Assembly (NCBI RefSeq): GCF_000005505.3
Contig: NC_016132.3
Location: forward strand, 10,354,001-10,418,000
Length of the DNA stretch: 64,000 bases
DNA from: Brachypodium distachyon
Lineage: Eukaryota; Streptophyta; Magnoliopsida; Poales; Poaceae
Reading direction: 5' to 3'
Below the pieces are notes generated by a model. The model was not told the origin of the DNA. It searched no databases and worked only from the letters and a program-made list of their open reading frames with translations. Shown one piece after another: positions 34,701 through 45,664 of this stretch. A program made the translations under genes and the position numbers. How positions within the stretch are numbered: the first letter of the stretch is position 1; every line of letters begins with the position of its first letter.

Positions 34701-35171
34701 TCCATTACAAATTTGTGTTTCAAAAATAATTTGCATTGTTTACTGTATTTGGTATGGATGTCTGATTTCCAGTATTGTCAGGTGGTTGCCTGTGCAAATA
34801 GAGACAGAGCCGGCGTGTTAGAAATGTCCCGCAGATTGGGATTTCTCACAGGTGAGGAACCAGAGGTCATGTTGGACGCACATGTCGAGGCGGCCTTCAT
34901 TGTTGGTGTGCCATTCTCAACATCTGGTGGTCACGATTTCCGTGCAAACAACATCACGCACAGTGTTTCCAACCTTGGGGCTACCATGTTGAAGCACAGG
35001 CTAACCCCACCTCCTGATGAAGTTTACAGCCTCCATAGAAAGCTGTCAGGTGCATTCTTGGCCTGCATCAAGATTGGCGCAGTTGTCCCCTGTAGAGAGA
35101 TGCTGTTCCAGGTTTACGAGCAATACAATTTCAGTGATGACCACTCTGAAGTGTCGTCCAGCACTGTCTAG
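28759..35171 (+). CDS. ABC1: ABC1/COQ8-type atypical kinase, mitochondrial (8 exons)
   Basis: Exons: 28759-29294, 29406-29631, 29726-29878, 30025-30183, 31644-31803, 32970-33079, 34559-34675, 34782-35171 (TAG). All phases close, giving 616 residues. The N-terminal about 178 residues are Arg/Ser/Pro-rich and low-complexity, consistent with a mitochondrial presequence and linker. UbiB/ABC1 hallmarks follow: K-x-G-Q in [14 protein letters not shown] (about 238), ExD in LDAELGQG, Ala-rich [11 protein letters not shown], the Lys in [21 protein letters not shown] (452) and DFG (469). This family (yeast Coq8, human ADCK3, Arabidopsis ABC1) supports ubiquinone synthesis in the mitochondrial inner membrane. 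Intron 6 (33080-34558) has a GC donor, CAG|GCACGT; all others are GT-AG. Introns 4-6 carry MITEs. A partial copy of exons 2-4 lies at 60.6-61.7 kb. A tRNA-His and a pectin acetylesterase gene follow downstream. Confidence 0.93.
30267..31075. mobile_element. MITE in ABC1 intron 4, itself interrupted
   Basis: The left end AGGGCTCCTTTAATTCAAAGG and the right end CCTTTGGTGCAGCTAA are approximate inverted repeats; the middle is occupied by the element at 30410-30953. The duplicate of this intron at 61553-61679 contains only the left end of the MITE, without the inner insertion. Confidence 0.5.
30410..30953. mobile_element. Nested DNA element with GG(C/G)GGAGCTA-type termini
   Basis: Left AGCGGTGGAGCTAG and right TAGCTCTGCCCCTGA are imperfect inverted repeats of a common grass non-autonomous transposon terminus (GGGGCGGAGCTAG). 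About 540 bp, no coding content. Confidence 0.55.
31082..31196. mobile_element. Stowaway MITE in ABC1 intron 4
   Basis: TA-flanked; starts CTCTCTCCAGCCGGAATTAC and ends GTAATATAGGTCGGAGGGAG. About 115 bp. Confidence 0.88.
32526..32702. repeat. Triplicated GTGTCGAATAAAGACAC hairpin motif in ABC1 intron 5
   Basis: CAGTGTCGAATAAAGACAC or a one-base variant occurs three times (about 32526, 32630, 32684). GTGTC and GACAC within it are self-complementary, so each forms a short hairpin. Confidence 0.7.
33225..33790. mobile_element. Tandem non-autonomous element in ABC1 intron 6, copy 1
   Basis: Starts near GGGTGCCAAGGTAGTGCC and ends near GGATTACCTTGGCACTCC, which are inverted-repeat-like. It shares many blocks with copy 2 in order (CTGACCTGCAC.CGTGGCA, CTATGTAG.CAATA, CACAAAATGAGAAGAGA / CAGAAAATGAGAAGAGA). 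No coding capacity. Confidence 0.6.
33820..34380. mobile_element. Tandem non-autonomous element in ABC1 intron 6, copy 2
   Basis: Starts GGGTGCCAAGTTAGTCCC and ends GGACTAACTTGGCACCCC, a clear inverted terminal pair. Same orientation as copy 1 and diverged from it by many substitutions and indels. Confidence 0.65.
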
Positions 35172-35737
35172 AAACATGCAAGTCGTGCCTCTCCCCTCTT
35201 GTCCAGAAAAGCAGAAATCATCAGAGTTACAGGTTGGTTGCAGTTCATTTTTTCAGAGAGCTTTGCAATCAGCTAAACCCATTCAATGTTCGGACTGAAC
35301 GGATGATGTGACAAATTATATTCTTTGATACCATGAAAAGTGATGTTTTTTCTGTTTGGATGAGCTCTGGGAGGGATTGTAGAACGCTCATATCGTTCTC
35401 TCCCGGGTTTGGCCGAAGCAGTTTCTTTCTTTGGTCCAAGGAATAAAGACAACAGAACCATGTATATCTGTTTTCGGCTAGGTCCCATGATCTTCAGGCC
35501 TTATGTAAATTTGTAATACTCGAGGATATTGCTTGACATATTATACTAAGCAACAGAAATCGTTGCTTGCCTTCACTACAAATACCGAGCCGATAGAAGT
35601 TTTCTTAGCGATGTTTCCCTTTGTTGATAAACCAAAAGAAATGTTTGATATCCGGGCCAGCCTAAGAAAAGCATGAGTGTTCTGTTTGCTACAGTCTCTC
35701 TGAAGTTAAATTCTTTCTAGGCTTGTAAGAACAAAAT

Positions 35738-35808
35738 GTGGCTGTAGTTTAGTGGTGAGAATTCCACGTTGTGGCCGTGGAGACCTGGGCTCGAATCCCA
35801 GCAGCCAC
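35738..35808 (+). tRNA. tRNA-His: tRNA-His, anticodon GTG
   Basis: The sequence folds as a canonical nuclear tRNA. The acceptor stem GTGGCTG pairs with CAGCCAC, the anticodon arm is CCACG-TTGTGGC-CGTGG with anticodon GTG, and the T arm is CTGGG-CTCGAAT-CCCAG. The internal promoter boxes A (TAGTTTAGTGG) and B (GGGCTCGAATCCC) are intact. There is no intron and no encoded CCA, as usual in nuclear genes. The -1 G of mature tRNA-His would be added after transcription. Confidence 0.96.
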
Positions 35809-35820
35809 AAATAAATATCC

Positions 35821-35830
35821 TTTTTTTTTT
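35821..35830 (+). terminator. RNA polymerase III terminator of tRNA-His
   Basis: A run of ten T starts 12 bases after the tRNA 3' end, the standard Pol III stop signal. Confidence 0.8.
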
Positions 35831-36292
35831 GCCTCTTACCTGAACTTGTACCACTACTTCGATAGAATGGAATCTGAGCATTTGTAGTTGAGTGATTACT
35901 AAACAAAAGACTGGACCGAATCTATGAACGCCGGTGAGCCGTCGGAATCAACCGGTTGCGTCCATTCAAATGAGCACGCATATAAGACAATCGGTATAGA
36001 TCACGCCAGTCGGTCTTTGCTTGGTCTCTTGCCGTATACGTGTAGGTGCGAGCGGACCCAGTCTCATGCATGCGACTCCTGCCTAATTCTTCTTCAACCG
36101 ATCGATCCCCTGGTGGTTAATTGCTGCCAAAATATTATTGCCCCACGATAAATTGGCAGATTTGGGCACACATATACGGAAGCAAACACTTCCCTTATCT
36201 GGATTGATGGCCTATTTATTTCATTAATTGCTTATTTGTCTGTATAGCTACATATAGGTGTGTCACTCCCTTGCTATGCGTGCATTAATCAA

Positions 36293-36299
36293 AATATAT
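36293..36299 (+). promoter_or_regulatory. Candidate TATA box of the pectin acetylesterase gene
   Basis: ATATATA lies 94 bases upstream of the ATG at 36393, a plausible distance for a short 5' UTR. The region is AT-rich and other matches exist nearby. Confidence 0.3.
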
Positions 36300-36392
36300 A
36301 CTACTACGAGACGCTCTCCCCTATCGTTCCAGGGATTATTTTCCTAGCTATCGGTTCTTTGCTCTCTACTCAATCCGGCCACTGCTAAGAAG

Positions 36393-39300
36393 ATGAAGGC
36401 GAGGATTCGTGCCGTGAGGCCTTGGCTGCCTCTTGCTCTTCTTCTCCTCGTCCTCGTCCTCAGCTGCGTGGCGCAGGCGGCAGTCAACGAGCAAGCCAAC
36501 GGCGGCGGCAGGAGGAGAAGGAGGAGCCCCCGGCGTTCCACGGCGGCGGCCGACGGGATGGTGCCTATCACCCTCCTCAAATCCGCCGCAGAGAAGGGAG
36601 CCGGTACGTATCAGTAAAGCTTAAGCATGACTAGTTCTTGTTCTTGATTGTCTGCTTCTTCTTTTCTTGTTCTCGATCGATTCAGCTGGCTAGCAATGCT
36701 ACATACCGCGATACCGGTTTGCATATATATTTAGAGATATTTGGAACACAAAATTTTGTCAAGAATTTACTTTTGTGGTACGTGGACTGTTGGGTATGAA
36801 AAATTCTCCCAAGTTTCATGCAGAATTCCTGTTCGGCTAGAGTCATATATGAAGCATCACCATGTTTTATGAGAAACCGAAAGTTACAGTTTTTTTGTTC
36901 AATCTAATTAATCAAGTTTAACCTTCCGTACGTATACATGGTTGATCTTATTTCTATTACTAGTTACGCGTGTCAACTGATACAAAGAAAATTGTTAACA
37001 AGATAATTTATTCGAATAACTATAGAGTAATTTTAAATTAACAACATTAATTTGTAATTCATTGAGGGTTTCAGCAATTTATTAATTGAAAGCTTTCCAA
37101 GTTACTCACGTTGTAAACAAATTAATGATATAAGATTTGTAACTAAAATTAGGTTTCCACAACTGGAGTGGTGATAGGTATGGCATTATCATTGGATAAT
37201 TAAAATATGATGTATATCGCACATCATTTAAATATTGCGAGCGTTGCAATTATCCATTTAAAATGTCCGTGGTCTTTCAGCTCCGCCACGCCTCATGATT
37301 TTAACAATAGTAGAGATAGATATACAAAGATGCTTCAAATAATATTTTCCAGTTTGAATAAAAATTCCATTTTTAACCAGCTGATACATACTTATCTCAT
37401 TCCCCTCTCTCTTGACAAGGACATAGATGAGGTGGAGGGAATTTTGAAATTGTTTAATAGCTCGTTTGGTTCCCATCATTTGGGTCTGAATTATTGAAAT
37501 TTATTATGGATTCGAGGAGCCAACTTGTTTGTCTGGCATGGAATTGGGTACAGGAGACCAATCTGAAATTTCATGAAATTACATGTATACCTTACCCCAA
37601 TTACTTTATAAAAGGCATCATTTCTCTGGACTTGTTTCTCATTCTCCAAATCCATGTGACAAACAAACATGAATTTTGAATTCAAAATTCAAATTCAACC
37701 AAATGAAATCTTATACTCCCTCCGTCCAACAAAAGATGTCCCAAGTTTGTCAAAATTCGAATGATCTAGATGTGATTTAGTGTATAGATGCATTCAAATT
37801 TAGTCAAAGTTGAGACATCCTTTGTTGGACGGAGGGAGTGAATTTTTTGAGTCCATTTCATTTCTACCAAACGAGCTGTCAGTGAAAACGGGCTTGCTGC
37901 AAAATTGATACGGAGTATGAGGTAACTGTCAATAAACTCACGCACGTACGTACATACGGATTGTTGATCGAATTGAAGTTGCATCCTTGCAACATACGTA
38001 CGGCAGCACACGTAACTTTCGTGTTATCCATCCCCTACAGTTAGCGTGACAGGTACATGTGCGGCGATATATATGTGATTCGAGGTGGAAATTCCAAGCA
38101 ATTACTAATACTGACGTTGTGGTCATGTTCGCTAGGCTAGACCAGTTGACCGTTCTTCCGGGTCATTAATTAATAATTATCACTATAAAACGTTGATATG
38201 CAGTGTGCATGGATGGGACACCTCCCGCGTACCACCTGGACCCGGGCTCCGGAGCAGGCAACAACAGTTGGATCGTCAACCTTGAGGGAGGCGGGTGGTG
38301 CAACAACGCTCGGACGTGCAAGTTCCGCACGCGCACCCGCCACGGCTCCTCCGACTACATGGAGCGCCACATCACATTCAGCGGCATCATGAGCGCCAGC
38401 CCCGCCTCTAACCCTGGTAAGTATATATCTATATTTGTCCCTAGCTCTGTTTTCAACTAGCAGACCCCAAAAGATCCATATGGAATTAATTGACACGCAT
38501 TCTTCGATCGCGCGTGTGTATATACGTACAGACTTCTACAGCTGGAACCGGGTGAAGATTCGCTACTGCGACAGCGCGTCTTTCGCCGGCGACAACTTCG
38601 ACAAGGGCACCGGGCTCTATTTCAGAGGCCAGCGGATCTGGGACGCCGCCATCCAACACCTCCTCTCCATTGGAATGGCATCGGCTGATCAGGTCTCTCC
38701 TCATGCAACGTCCTATATCCATCTCACTTCAATATTCCGTAGTCCCTCCGATTCTAAATTATTGTCGCTGTTTTAGTACCAAATAAGCATTGCATATGCT
38801 TAACACTCAGAAGAACATATGTTTAGGTGCTCCTGACGGGCTGCTCCGCCGGTGGCCTGGCGGCGATACTGCATTGCGACCAGTTCAGCGCCTTCTTCGC
38901 CGGCAAGAACACCACCGTCAAGTGCCTCGCCGACGCAGGCCTCTTCCTCGACGCGTACGCATATGTATACTTACTCTGTTCCAAGTCCAAATGACCAAAG
39001 TTAGTACGCACGGTTTTGATCCGTTCATGCACGAATGCATTTGCAGACTGGATGTCTCCGGGGGCCGCAGCTTGAGATCCTACTACGGCGAAATCGTAGC
39101 CATGCAGGAAGTGGCCCGGAACCTGCCGCCCAGCTGCACCGGTCATCTCGACGCCACCTCGGTACGTGCGCACGGATCGATCACTTCATTTTCATGTTGC
39201 ATAATACACAAAGAGATCATATTGATCATTCGTGTGTTCGTGAGTAATTAATTTCTCCAACTGATGATCGATCGTTGCCAACTCATCTGCATATATATAT

Positions 39301-40137
39301 GTGCATGCGTGCAGTGCTTCTTCCCTCAGAACGTAATCGACAGCATCAAGACCCCCATCTTCCTGCTAAACGCAGCCTACGACGCCTGGCAGGTAAAATA
39401 CATATACTCTCGTTAATTCCTAGTACCTAGGTAAGTAAACTGAAAAGGAGCTAGGAAATGTGATCGTAAAATTCCTTTAATCAGATCGAGGAAAGCCTGG
39501 CCCCAAACAGAGCTGACCCCAGCGGTGCGTGGCGAGCCTGCAAGTACAACCGCTCAGCCTGCGACGCGTCTCAGATCAAGTTCCTGCAAAGTAATCCCTC
39601 CGTTTTATAATTCATGTCTCAAATTTGGCTAAAAATGAATGTATCTATTCTTAAAAGATGTCTAGATACATGTGATATTTCGACAAGAATTATGGAACGG
39701 AGGGAATAAACAGAAATAATAGATTCATAGACACATCATATGTATGTGGAAACGGAGTTCTGAACAAAAATAATTTTATAAAATGCACGTAGGTTTCAGG
39801 GACCAGATGGTGGCATCCGTGAAAGCCTTCTCCGGTTCCAGGAGCAACGGGCTCTTCATCAACTCGTGCTTCGCCCACTGCCAGTCCGAGCTGCCGGCCA
39901 CCTGGAACGACGCCCCTGGCTCCCCTGCAGTCCAGAACAAGGTACGATCGATGATTTTACAGGGGATTGTATCCTCGGTTATGTATTTGCCAGAACCTGA
40001 AGTTCATGTTTTGTTATTGTTGCGTGCACTCACAGGGGATCGCGAAATCAGTGGGCGACTGGTATTTTGGCCGGGCTGAAGTGAAGGCCATCGATTGCCC
40101 CTACCCCTGCGACAACACATGTCGTCACATCATATGA
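36393..40137 (+). CDS. Pectin acetylesterase (9 exons)
   Basis: Exons: 36393-36603, 38204-38416, 38532-38692, 38827-38954, 39047-39161, 39315-39392, 39485-39590, 39793-39941, 40036-40137 (TGA). All junctions are GT-AG and the phases close, giving 420 residues. Residues 1-30 (basic start, then [18 protein letters not shown]) form a signal peptide, so the product is secreted to the cell wall, where this family (CE13) removes acetyl groups from pectin. Catalytic triad candidates are Ser202 ([12 protein letters not shown]), Asp299 ([10 protein letters not shown]) and His366 ([11 protein letters not shown]). The EGGGWC motif and many conserved Cys are present. Intron 7 begins with a Stowaway MITE at the donor. 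Intron 1 (1.6 kb) holds nested MITEs. It has an orphan last-exon relative at 54.6 kb and a second gene at 63.0 kb. Confidence 0.94.
37461..37879. mobile_element. MITE in pectin acetylesterase intron 1, interrupted by a Stowaway
   Basis: Left end AGCTCGTTTGGTTCCCATCA and right end CTACCAAACGAGCT form the terminal inverted repeat. The Stowaway at 37714-37840 sits inside near the right end. Confidence 0.65.
37714..37840. mobile_element. Stowaway MITE nested in another MITE
   Basis: TACTCCCTCCGTCCAACAAAAG ... CTTTGTTGGACGGAGGGAGTG: near-perfect inverted termini, about 127 bp. The right flanking TA has mutated to TG. Confidence 0.92.
38739..38779. mobile_element. Half Stowaway terminus in pectin acetylesterase intron 3
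   Basis: TAGTCCCTCCGATTCTAAATTA resembles one Stowaway end, but no opposite end follows before exon 4. A truncated relic. Confidence 0.5.
39592..39708. mobile_element. Stowaway MITE at the donor site of pectin acetylesterase intron 7
   Basis: ATCCCTCCGTTTTATAATTC ... GAATTATGGAACGGAGGGAA flanked by TA. The left TA is the T and A of the intron's own GTA donor, so the MITE starts at intron position +4 or so. Confidence 0.9.
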
Positions 40138-41228
40138 TATATGGTGATACAAGAAGACCCTGCTGACTGCAAGAGCTCGAGCGCTCTCTCTCTCTGTGTT
40201 CAAATTGTTAAAGCACCTATTGCCCAATTGGCGAAGGCGTGCAGAATCAGAACTCGAAGTTTGTTAGAAATGAAAATTCATTATTCCTTTGGTGCATTTA
40301 CAGTCAAGTTCGATAACCCTATTGAGCTCGCAAGGAAATTCACACATCCAACACATTGTTCGGCCCTGACACCATCCAACATTGGCGAGGTGGTGGCTCA
40401 GATCCATATTTTTTACACGTGTCACCATCAGAACTCGAAGTTTGTTTAGAATGCGTAATGAAGCGAATGGATAACCCATCATGTAGCAGCATTATCGACA
40501 AACTCGATGGCATCAGCAACCGAGGTACCATCATCGCCAGCACCATCAGCAGCCGAGGCACCAGCGTCGCAAGCAACCGAGCATGGTAGTAGACTTGAGC
40601 ATGGTAGTAGACTTGGGCATATCTTCCAACAAGCCCTAGTTGTACACCACGCTCCGTTTGACAATGGTTCTGCCATGTGAGGCCTACATGGCCAAGATTG
40701 GCTTCGCAAAGCCCGGCAACAAGAACGCCAAGGATGACATGAGGCCCGGAAGAAACACCTGTTTGACATTAAAAACATTAAATTAATCATCTAGGGTGTA
40801 AAGTGATTTTTATATCCATTTATCTAAAAAATACTATTTTTTAATCTTACTAGGCTCCCGGACCGGGCTTCATGTGCAAAAGGAGGATCGGGCAGTCCAT
40901 GCCTAGGTAATTTTTGGTCAAAGTCTTGTGTTAATGAAATCAAATAAGTCTTATCTCTTAACGAAACCAAATAACTAATAGCAACATCTCCGATAAATCA
41001 TTGCTAGCTATGAGTTGGTACTACATAGAAAATGCTAGAGATCATGTGAGAGGGTAGACCCCACAAAGTAAGTGTTTTAGTAACAAACCATCTCTCTAAG
41101 AAAAATTTGTTTATTACTTGTGTCTTGGTAAAAGAGTCCAAACTGTTTCTTGCATTCTCAGTTTATTTTCCAAAAAGGAGGTTGAAATCCCGACTCTTCA
41201 TCAAAATGATGCACACAACCATTTAAAA

Positions 41229-41812
41229 AAGGGTTAATTGGATCTATGCCATTCTCTATTTCACCGGTTGGAGATATGTCATTAGAAAAACTTTACTTGG
41301 AGAAATGCCACTCTAACTTTTTTATACCTCTATCAATGTCATTCTGTCCACTTAAGACCAATAAGTGTTCATAAAATACATGTATTTCAGCATGTACAAC
41401 AGTATTTACCATAATACCCTTATTTACAACGTTCAACAGTATGTTCGAGTCTTCCAGGCACCATAAAGGTTCAAAAAAAATTCAAATTTGGCCCAAAATT
41501 CAATCTTCTCAGAAAAATCTATAAAAATTACAGAAAATAAAAAAGCAGTAATATGATTCCACCGTTGGGGACGGGATATGAGGAACGCATGGGGAATGAG
41601 AGGAATAAAACTGTTTGACTTGGGATGGAAAAAAAATTATTCGTATAGAGCTATGTCTATATGTATTTAGACAGCATACGTGCTGGTATTGGACAAAATG
41701 GCATGAATAGAGGTATAAAAAAGTTAGAGTGGCATTTCTCTCCAAGTCAAGTTTTTGTAATGGCATATCTCCAACCGGTGGAATAGAGAGTGGCATATAT
41801 CCAATTAGCCCT
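41229..41812. mobile_element. Long terminal-inverted-repeat MITE
   Basis: The left arm GGGTTAATTGGATCTATGCC and the right arm GGCATATATCCAATTAGCCC are reverse complements. The pairing continues inward for over 100 bp (GGAGATATGTCATTA / TAATGGCATATCTCC; CACTCTAACTTTTTTATACC / GGTATAAAAAAGTTAGAGTG). About 580 bp with no coding potential. Confidence 0.85.
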
Positions 41813-42344
41813 TTAAAAAATGAGGGAGAATTTCACTTCTCTGTCTCTGCACACAACCATTAAGCATGAGTACCGGGATTTTTAATCTTGGTTAAACACC
41901 AAGAATAGGAACCTAAATTTTCGTCCACAAGGATTTAAACCCAGACTATGGGTTTGTACAGCACACTCGCCCAACCAGTTGAGCTAGGCCCAACTCCAAG
42001 TAACAGCTGACATATACTCCGTTGTTGATGATATCCTTCCTTTGCTGATTTTTCTATTTGTTATAATGAGGGTTTCCCTAGATGAAAGTAGCAGCTGACA
42101 TATACTCCATTGTTGATGATATCCTCGTGTTGCTTATTTTTCTATTTGTTATAAGTGGGTTTCCCTAGATGAACTTACTAGGAGTGGATAATTGGATATA
42201 ACCCGAGGTGGTGCCATCTTCGTAAACGTATATCCAATGGTTGTAAGATTTAGTACGTACAAAGTTGTACAATTATAGATCGGAGGGGGTATTAGAGTAT
42301 TTGTATGATATGCTATTGGTTCATGATATGGATAAATTTACACT

Positions 42345-42461
42345 TACTTCCTCCGTCCCATATTAAGTGACTTCAATTTGTCCAAATATGGATGTATCTA
42401 TACCCAAAAAGCATCTAGATACATGTAATATTTTGTCACTTAATATGAGATGAAGGGAATA
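42345..42461. mobile_element. Stowaway MITE
   Basis: TACTTCCTCCGTCCCATATTAAG ... CTTAATATGAGATGAAGGGAATA. About 117 bp with one degraded end. Confidence 0.85.
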
Positions 42462-42976
42462 CAAACTAACATACCAGCTATTGTAATATATAGAAATGCT
42501 CTGAATGTGAATGAAAACCTAGAACTTAGCGTCTCCTAGCATAATTCATACTGCAGGTTATATATCGTACAGATCCCATGCCCATACTCATTGATTCGTG
42601 CAATTGGTCAAACGCTCGATTTGGTATTCTGGATCTTAACAGTCCAGGCCAACGATACCAGCTCTTAGGACCCTAGCCTCGCAAACCCTGGTTGCGATTA
42701 ATTGCAATATGCACGTGTGGCATAGACTTTGTTTGGTTTTTTATTATTGTTGTTATTGTTGTGGAACATGATACTACTCTTCCAGCAATAGTGGAATCCT
42801 TGTTTCAGAGCTATGCTTAGGGTTTGTTAGAGTCATTGATTCATGACGAGCCCGAGATCGCAGCCCAAGACCGCGGTCACTGCGTTGGGTCTCAAGTCTC
42901 AACTCAACTTCGAATTGGTTCCATAGTGGAGTCGCTTTCCCTATCCCCCTCCCTCTGCGGCTCCTCCCCATCATTG

Positions 42977-42997
42977 CTCTCTCTCTCTCTCTCTCTC
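42977..42997. repeat. (CT)n microsatellite
   Basis: About ten CT units 24 bases upstream of the ATG at 43021, inside the inferred 5' UTR of the MAP65-like gene. CT tracts are common in grass 5' UTRs. Confidence 0.85.
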
Positions 42998-43790
42998 AGC
43001 TGCAGGCTGCAGCCGTGCCCATGGCAAAAGGGGGCAAGCCCGCGAAGGGGGTGGGCGAGGAGCGTACCTTCTCCGGCAAGGAGGATGGGGCCGTGGAGGA
43101 GCGGGATGAACGCCGCCGACCCAAGGTCAGGTCCCCGAGCATCCACGCGAGGACCGGTGATGAGGGCGAGGCCAATCGCCGATCGGAGAGCACACCACCG
43201 CCGACGAGGTTTCGGCGGAGGGACAGGAGGAAGCCCGCCGAGGATCGTAGTTTCTCCAGCGAGGACGTAAGCGATATTCTCTTTTTTTAATAGAATATAA
43301 ATCATTTGAAAATATTTACAGACAATTACTGGAATTTACTTGGGTGCATGCGTATCTCTCCATGTAGTTGTGCTATTTGTCACACAAAAACAGACACATA
43401 TAAAGCTAGATATTCTCTTTTTTAAATAGTCTATGGAATTAGTGCCGTGACACTTACAAATGATTGTTCTCTTACTAAATGATGCTACAGAACTAATATT
43501 TTTTATTGTTTACTTGCATTGCTTGCCTTAATGCCTCCATTATACATTAATGCGTACTAGTTCCCATTAATCTCTTAGTGCAAATTTGGGAGGATGATTC
43601 TCTCTATTTGTTTAAGTGGGATAATGGTTCTTAATTGATTCCAACGAATCTAAACTAGGGTCCAATATGAACATAAGGTAAATAATTGTAGCTAATCTTG
43701 CGCTTTCACAACATTGTTTTATTCACTGTGGTAGACTCATTAACTTTACTTTTGGATGTATGTATTCTGTTGAGGCCTTTTAATAGCCAA

Positions 43791-44086
43791 TGCACAGGCT
43801 AGGTTGCTAGGTGGTTTATTTGTGCTGCATAAGCTTCAGTCTTTGTATTGCATACTGCTATATATATAGGGGTATAAGGTGGCTGACCACTAGTTCTAGA
43901 AGGGTCTACAAGCTACTACAGGTTACTACCTAAGCTAGACATGCAAGCACAGGTTCTAGAAGAACCTACAAGCTGCTACAGTTTACTGCATTAATACTTA
44001 TTCAAGCACTAGTTCTAGAAGAGTACAAAACCCTACAAGCTTCTACAGGTTGCTGCCTTAATTCCTAAGCAAGGATTACTCTCACA
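43791..44086 (-). repeat. Copia LTR (left; 3' LTR), truncated or diverged at its outer end
   Basis: Aligns with 48611-48908 from TGCACAGGCTAGG to ATTACTCTCACA. The roughly 40 bases that the other LTR has outside this point (48570-48610) are not recognisable here. Confidence 0.88.
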
Positions 44087-44097
44087 ATTCTCCCCCT
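44087..44097 (-). other. Copia polypurine tract
   Basis: The minus strand reads TTAGGGGGAGAAT immediately before the LTR start TGTGAGAG, a typical copia tract. Confidence 0.8.
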
Positions 44098-45664
44098 AAT
44101 CCTTGCTCTTCATGCTTGACTTGATTTGGACCATCCCGATTTTAGCACACAGCTCCTGAAACTTTACTCGCCCCAGAGATTTTGTCCAAATGTCAGCGAG
44201 CTGATTTGAAGTACTAATGTAGCTGGTGCTGATGCTTCCATCTTCCAAGCAGTCTCTGATGAAGTGATATCGAAGATCAATATGTTTGCTGCGCTCGTGG
44301 AAGACTGGATTTTTGGCTAATGCCAGGGCAGACTTGCTGTCCACCATTAGTTCAACTGCCCCGGCTTCTCTTCCATGGAGTTCACCAAGCAGTCGAGCCA
44401 GCCAAATTCTTTGTGTTGCGGCAGTCGTGGCTGCTACATACTCTGCCTCGTAGGAAGACAGAGCAACCACCCTCTGCTTGAGAGATTGCCAACTCACCAA
44501 GCAGTTGCCAAGGAAGAATAGTGTGCCACTTGTGCTCTTCCTGGTGTCAATGTCACCGGCGAGGTCACTGTCACTGTATCCAACCAGCCGTGTCTCCTTT
44601 GTCTTCCGCTTGTAGTGCAGACCATAGTGAGTCGTGCCGGCGACGTAGCGAAGAATTCTCTTCACTGCCATCATGTGCTCCTCTGTGGGTGGTTCGATGA
44701 AACGACTCACATAGCCAACAGCAAAGGCTAGGTCTGGCCGTGTGTGGACAAGGTAGCAGAGGATGCCGACGATCTGTCGGTACTCCGTAGCGTCCACCTC
44801 TTCTACTGTGCTTTCACGGCTCAGCCTGAGCCGCTCCTCCATTGGAGTGTGAGCAGGATTGCATCCTTCCATTCCTCCCAGCTGAAGGATATGTGAGGCA
44901 TAATGTGCCTGACATAGGCTGATGCCGTCTTCGTTCTGCTGGACTTCAATCCCGAGATAGAAAGACAACAATCCCAAGTCGCTCATTTGGAATTTTGTCT
45001 TCATCTCTTCCTTGAAGCTCTCTATTGCTTCCTTCGACGAACCAGTGATGATCAGATCATCTACATAGACTCCAAGGAGCAGAGTTGCATCGCCATTGTT
45101 GCGCCTGTAGATCGCGTGCTTGTGCTTGCTCTGCTTGAATCCAATTTCCTTGAGCGTGCAGTCAACCTTCGCGTTCCATGCTCGTGGTGCCTGTCTTAGG
45201 CCATAGAGGGCCTTGTGCAGCCGCAAAACCTTTCCTTCTTTTCCGGTGACGACGAAACCGGGTGGCTGCTTCACATAGACTTCCTCCTTCAATTCTCCAT
45301 TGAGAAAGGCAGATTTTACATCCATGTGGTGGACGGGCCACCCCTCCTGGGCAGCCAAAGCAAGCAGCAGCCTGATTGATTCCATGCGAGCGACGGGAGC
45401 AAAGACTTCTTCAAAGTCTATGCCGGCTTGCTGGACAAAGCCACGCGCGACCAGCCGTGCTTTGTGCTTGATCACTTCGCCGGCTTCATTTTTCTTCAGT
45501 TTGTAGACCCATTTGAGGCCTATTGGTTGATGCCCATGTGGCAAATCGACAAGCTCCCATGTCTTGTTCTGCTCCACCGCGTCAATTTCCTCACACATAG
45601 CTGCCTGCCATGCCTTGTCTCGCTCAGCTTCAGCGAATGAGCACGGCTCCCCCGTGCTGGCCAA
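44096..45664 (-). pseudogene. Copia reverse transcriptase and RNase H (3' part of the polyprotein)
   Basis: A 522-residue open frame with all RVT_2 landmarks: [65 protein letters not shown] and YVDD ([12 protein letters not shown]). The copia RNase H part follows ([44 protein letters not shown]). The frame itself is undamaged. It is separated from integrase by a frameshift, so it would not be made from the normal polyprotein start. Confidence 0.93.

Larger units (their letters stand above)
40138..42820. other. Intergenic with MITEs
   Basis: No gene is supported. It contains short ORFs around 40356-40780 with no recognisable domain, a long inverted-repeat element at 41229-41812, a directly repeated pair around 42008-42180 (AGCTGACATATACTCC.TTGTTGATGATATCCT twice) and a Stowaway at 42345. 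Confidence 0.5.

Noticed and set aside
40356..40790. Short frames after the esterase gene (for example MFGPDTIQHWRGGG...)
   Set aside because: No family recognised and no consistent exon structure; possibly a transposon relic.
42262..42292. Solo ATCGGAGGGGGTA resembling a Stowaway end
   Set aside because: No opposite terminus nearby and a degenerate core; at most a relic.
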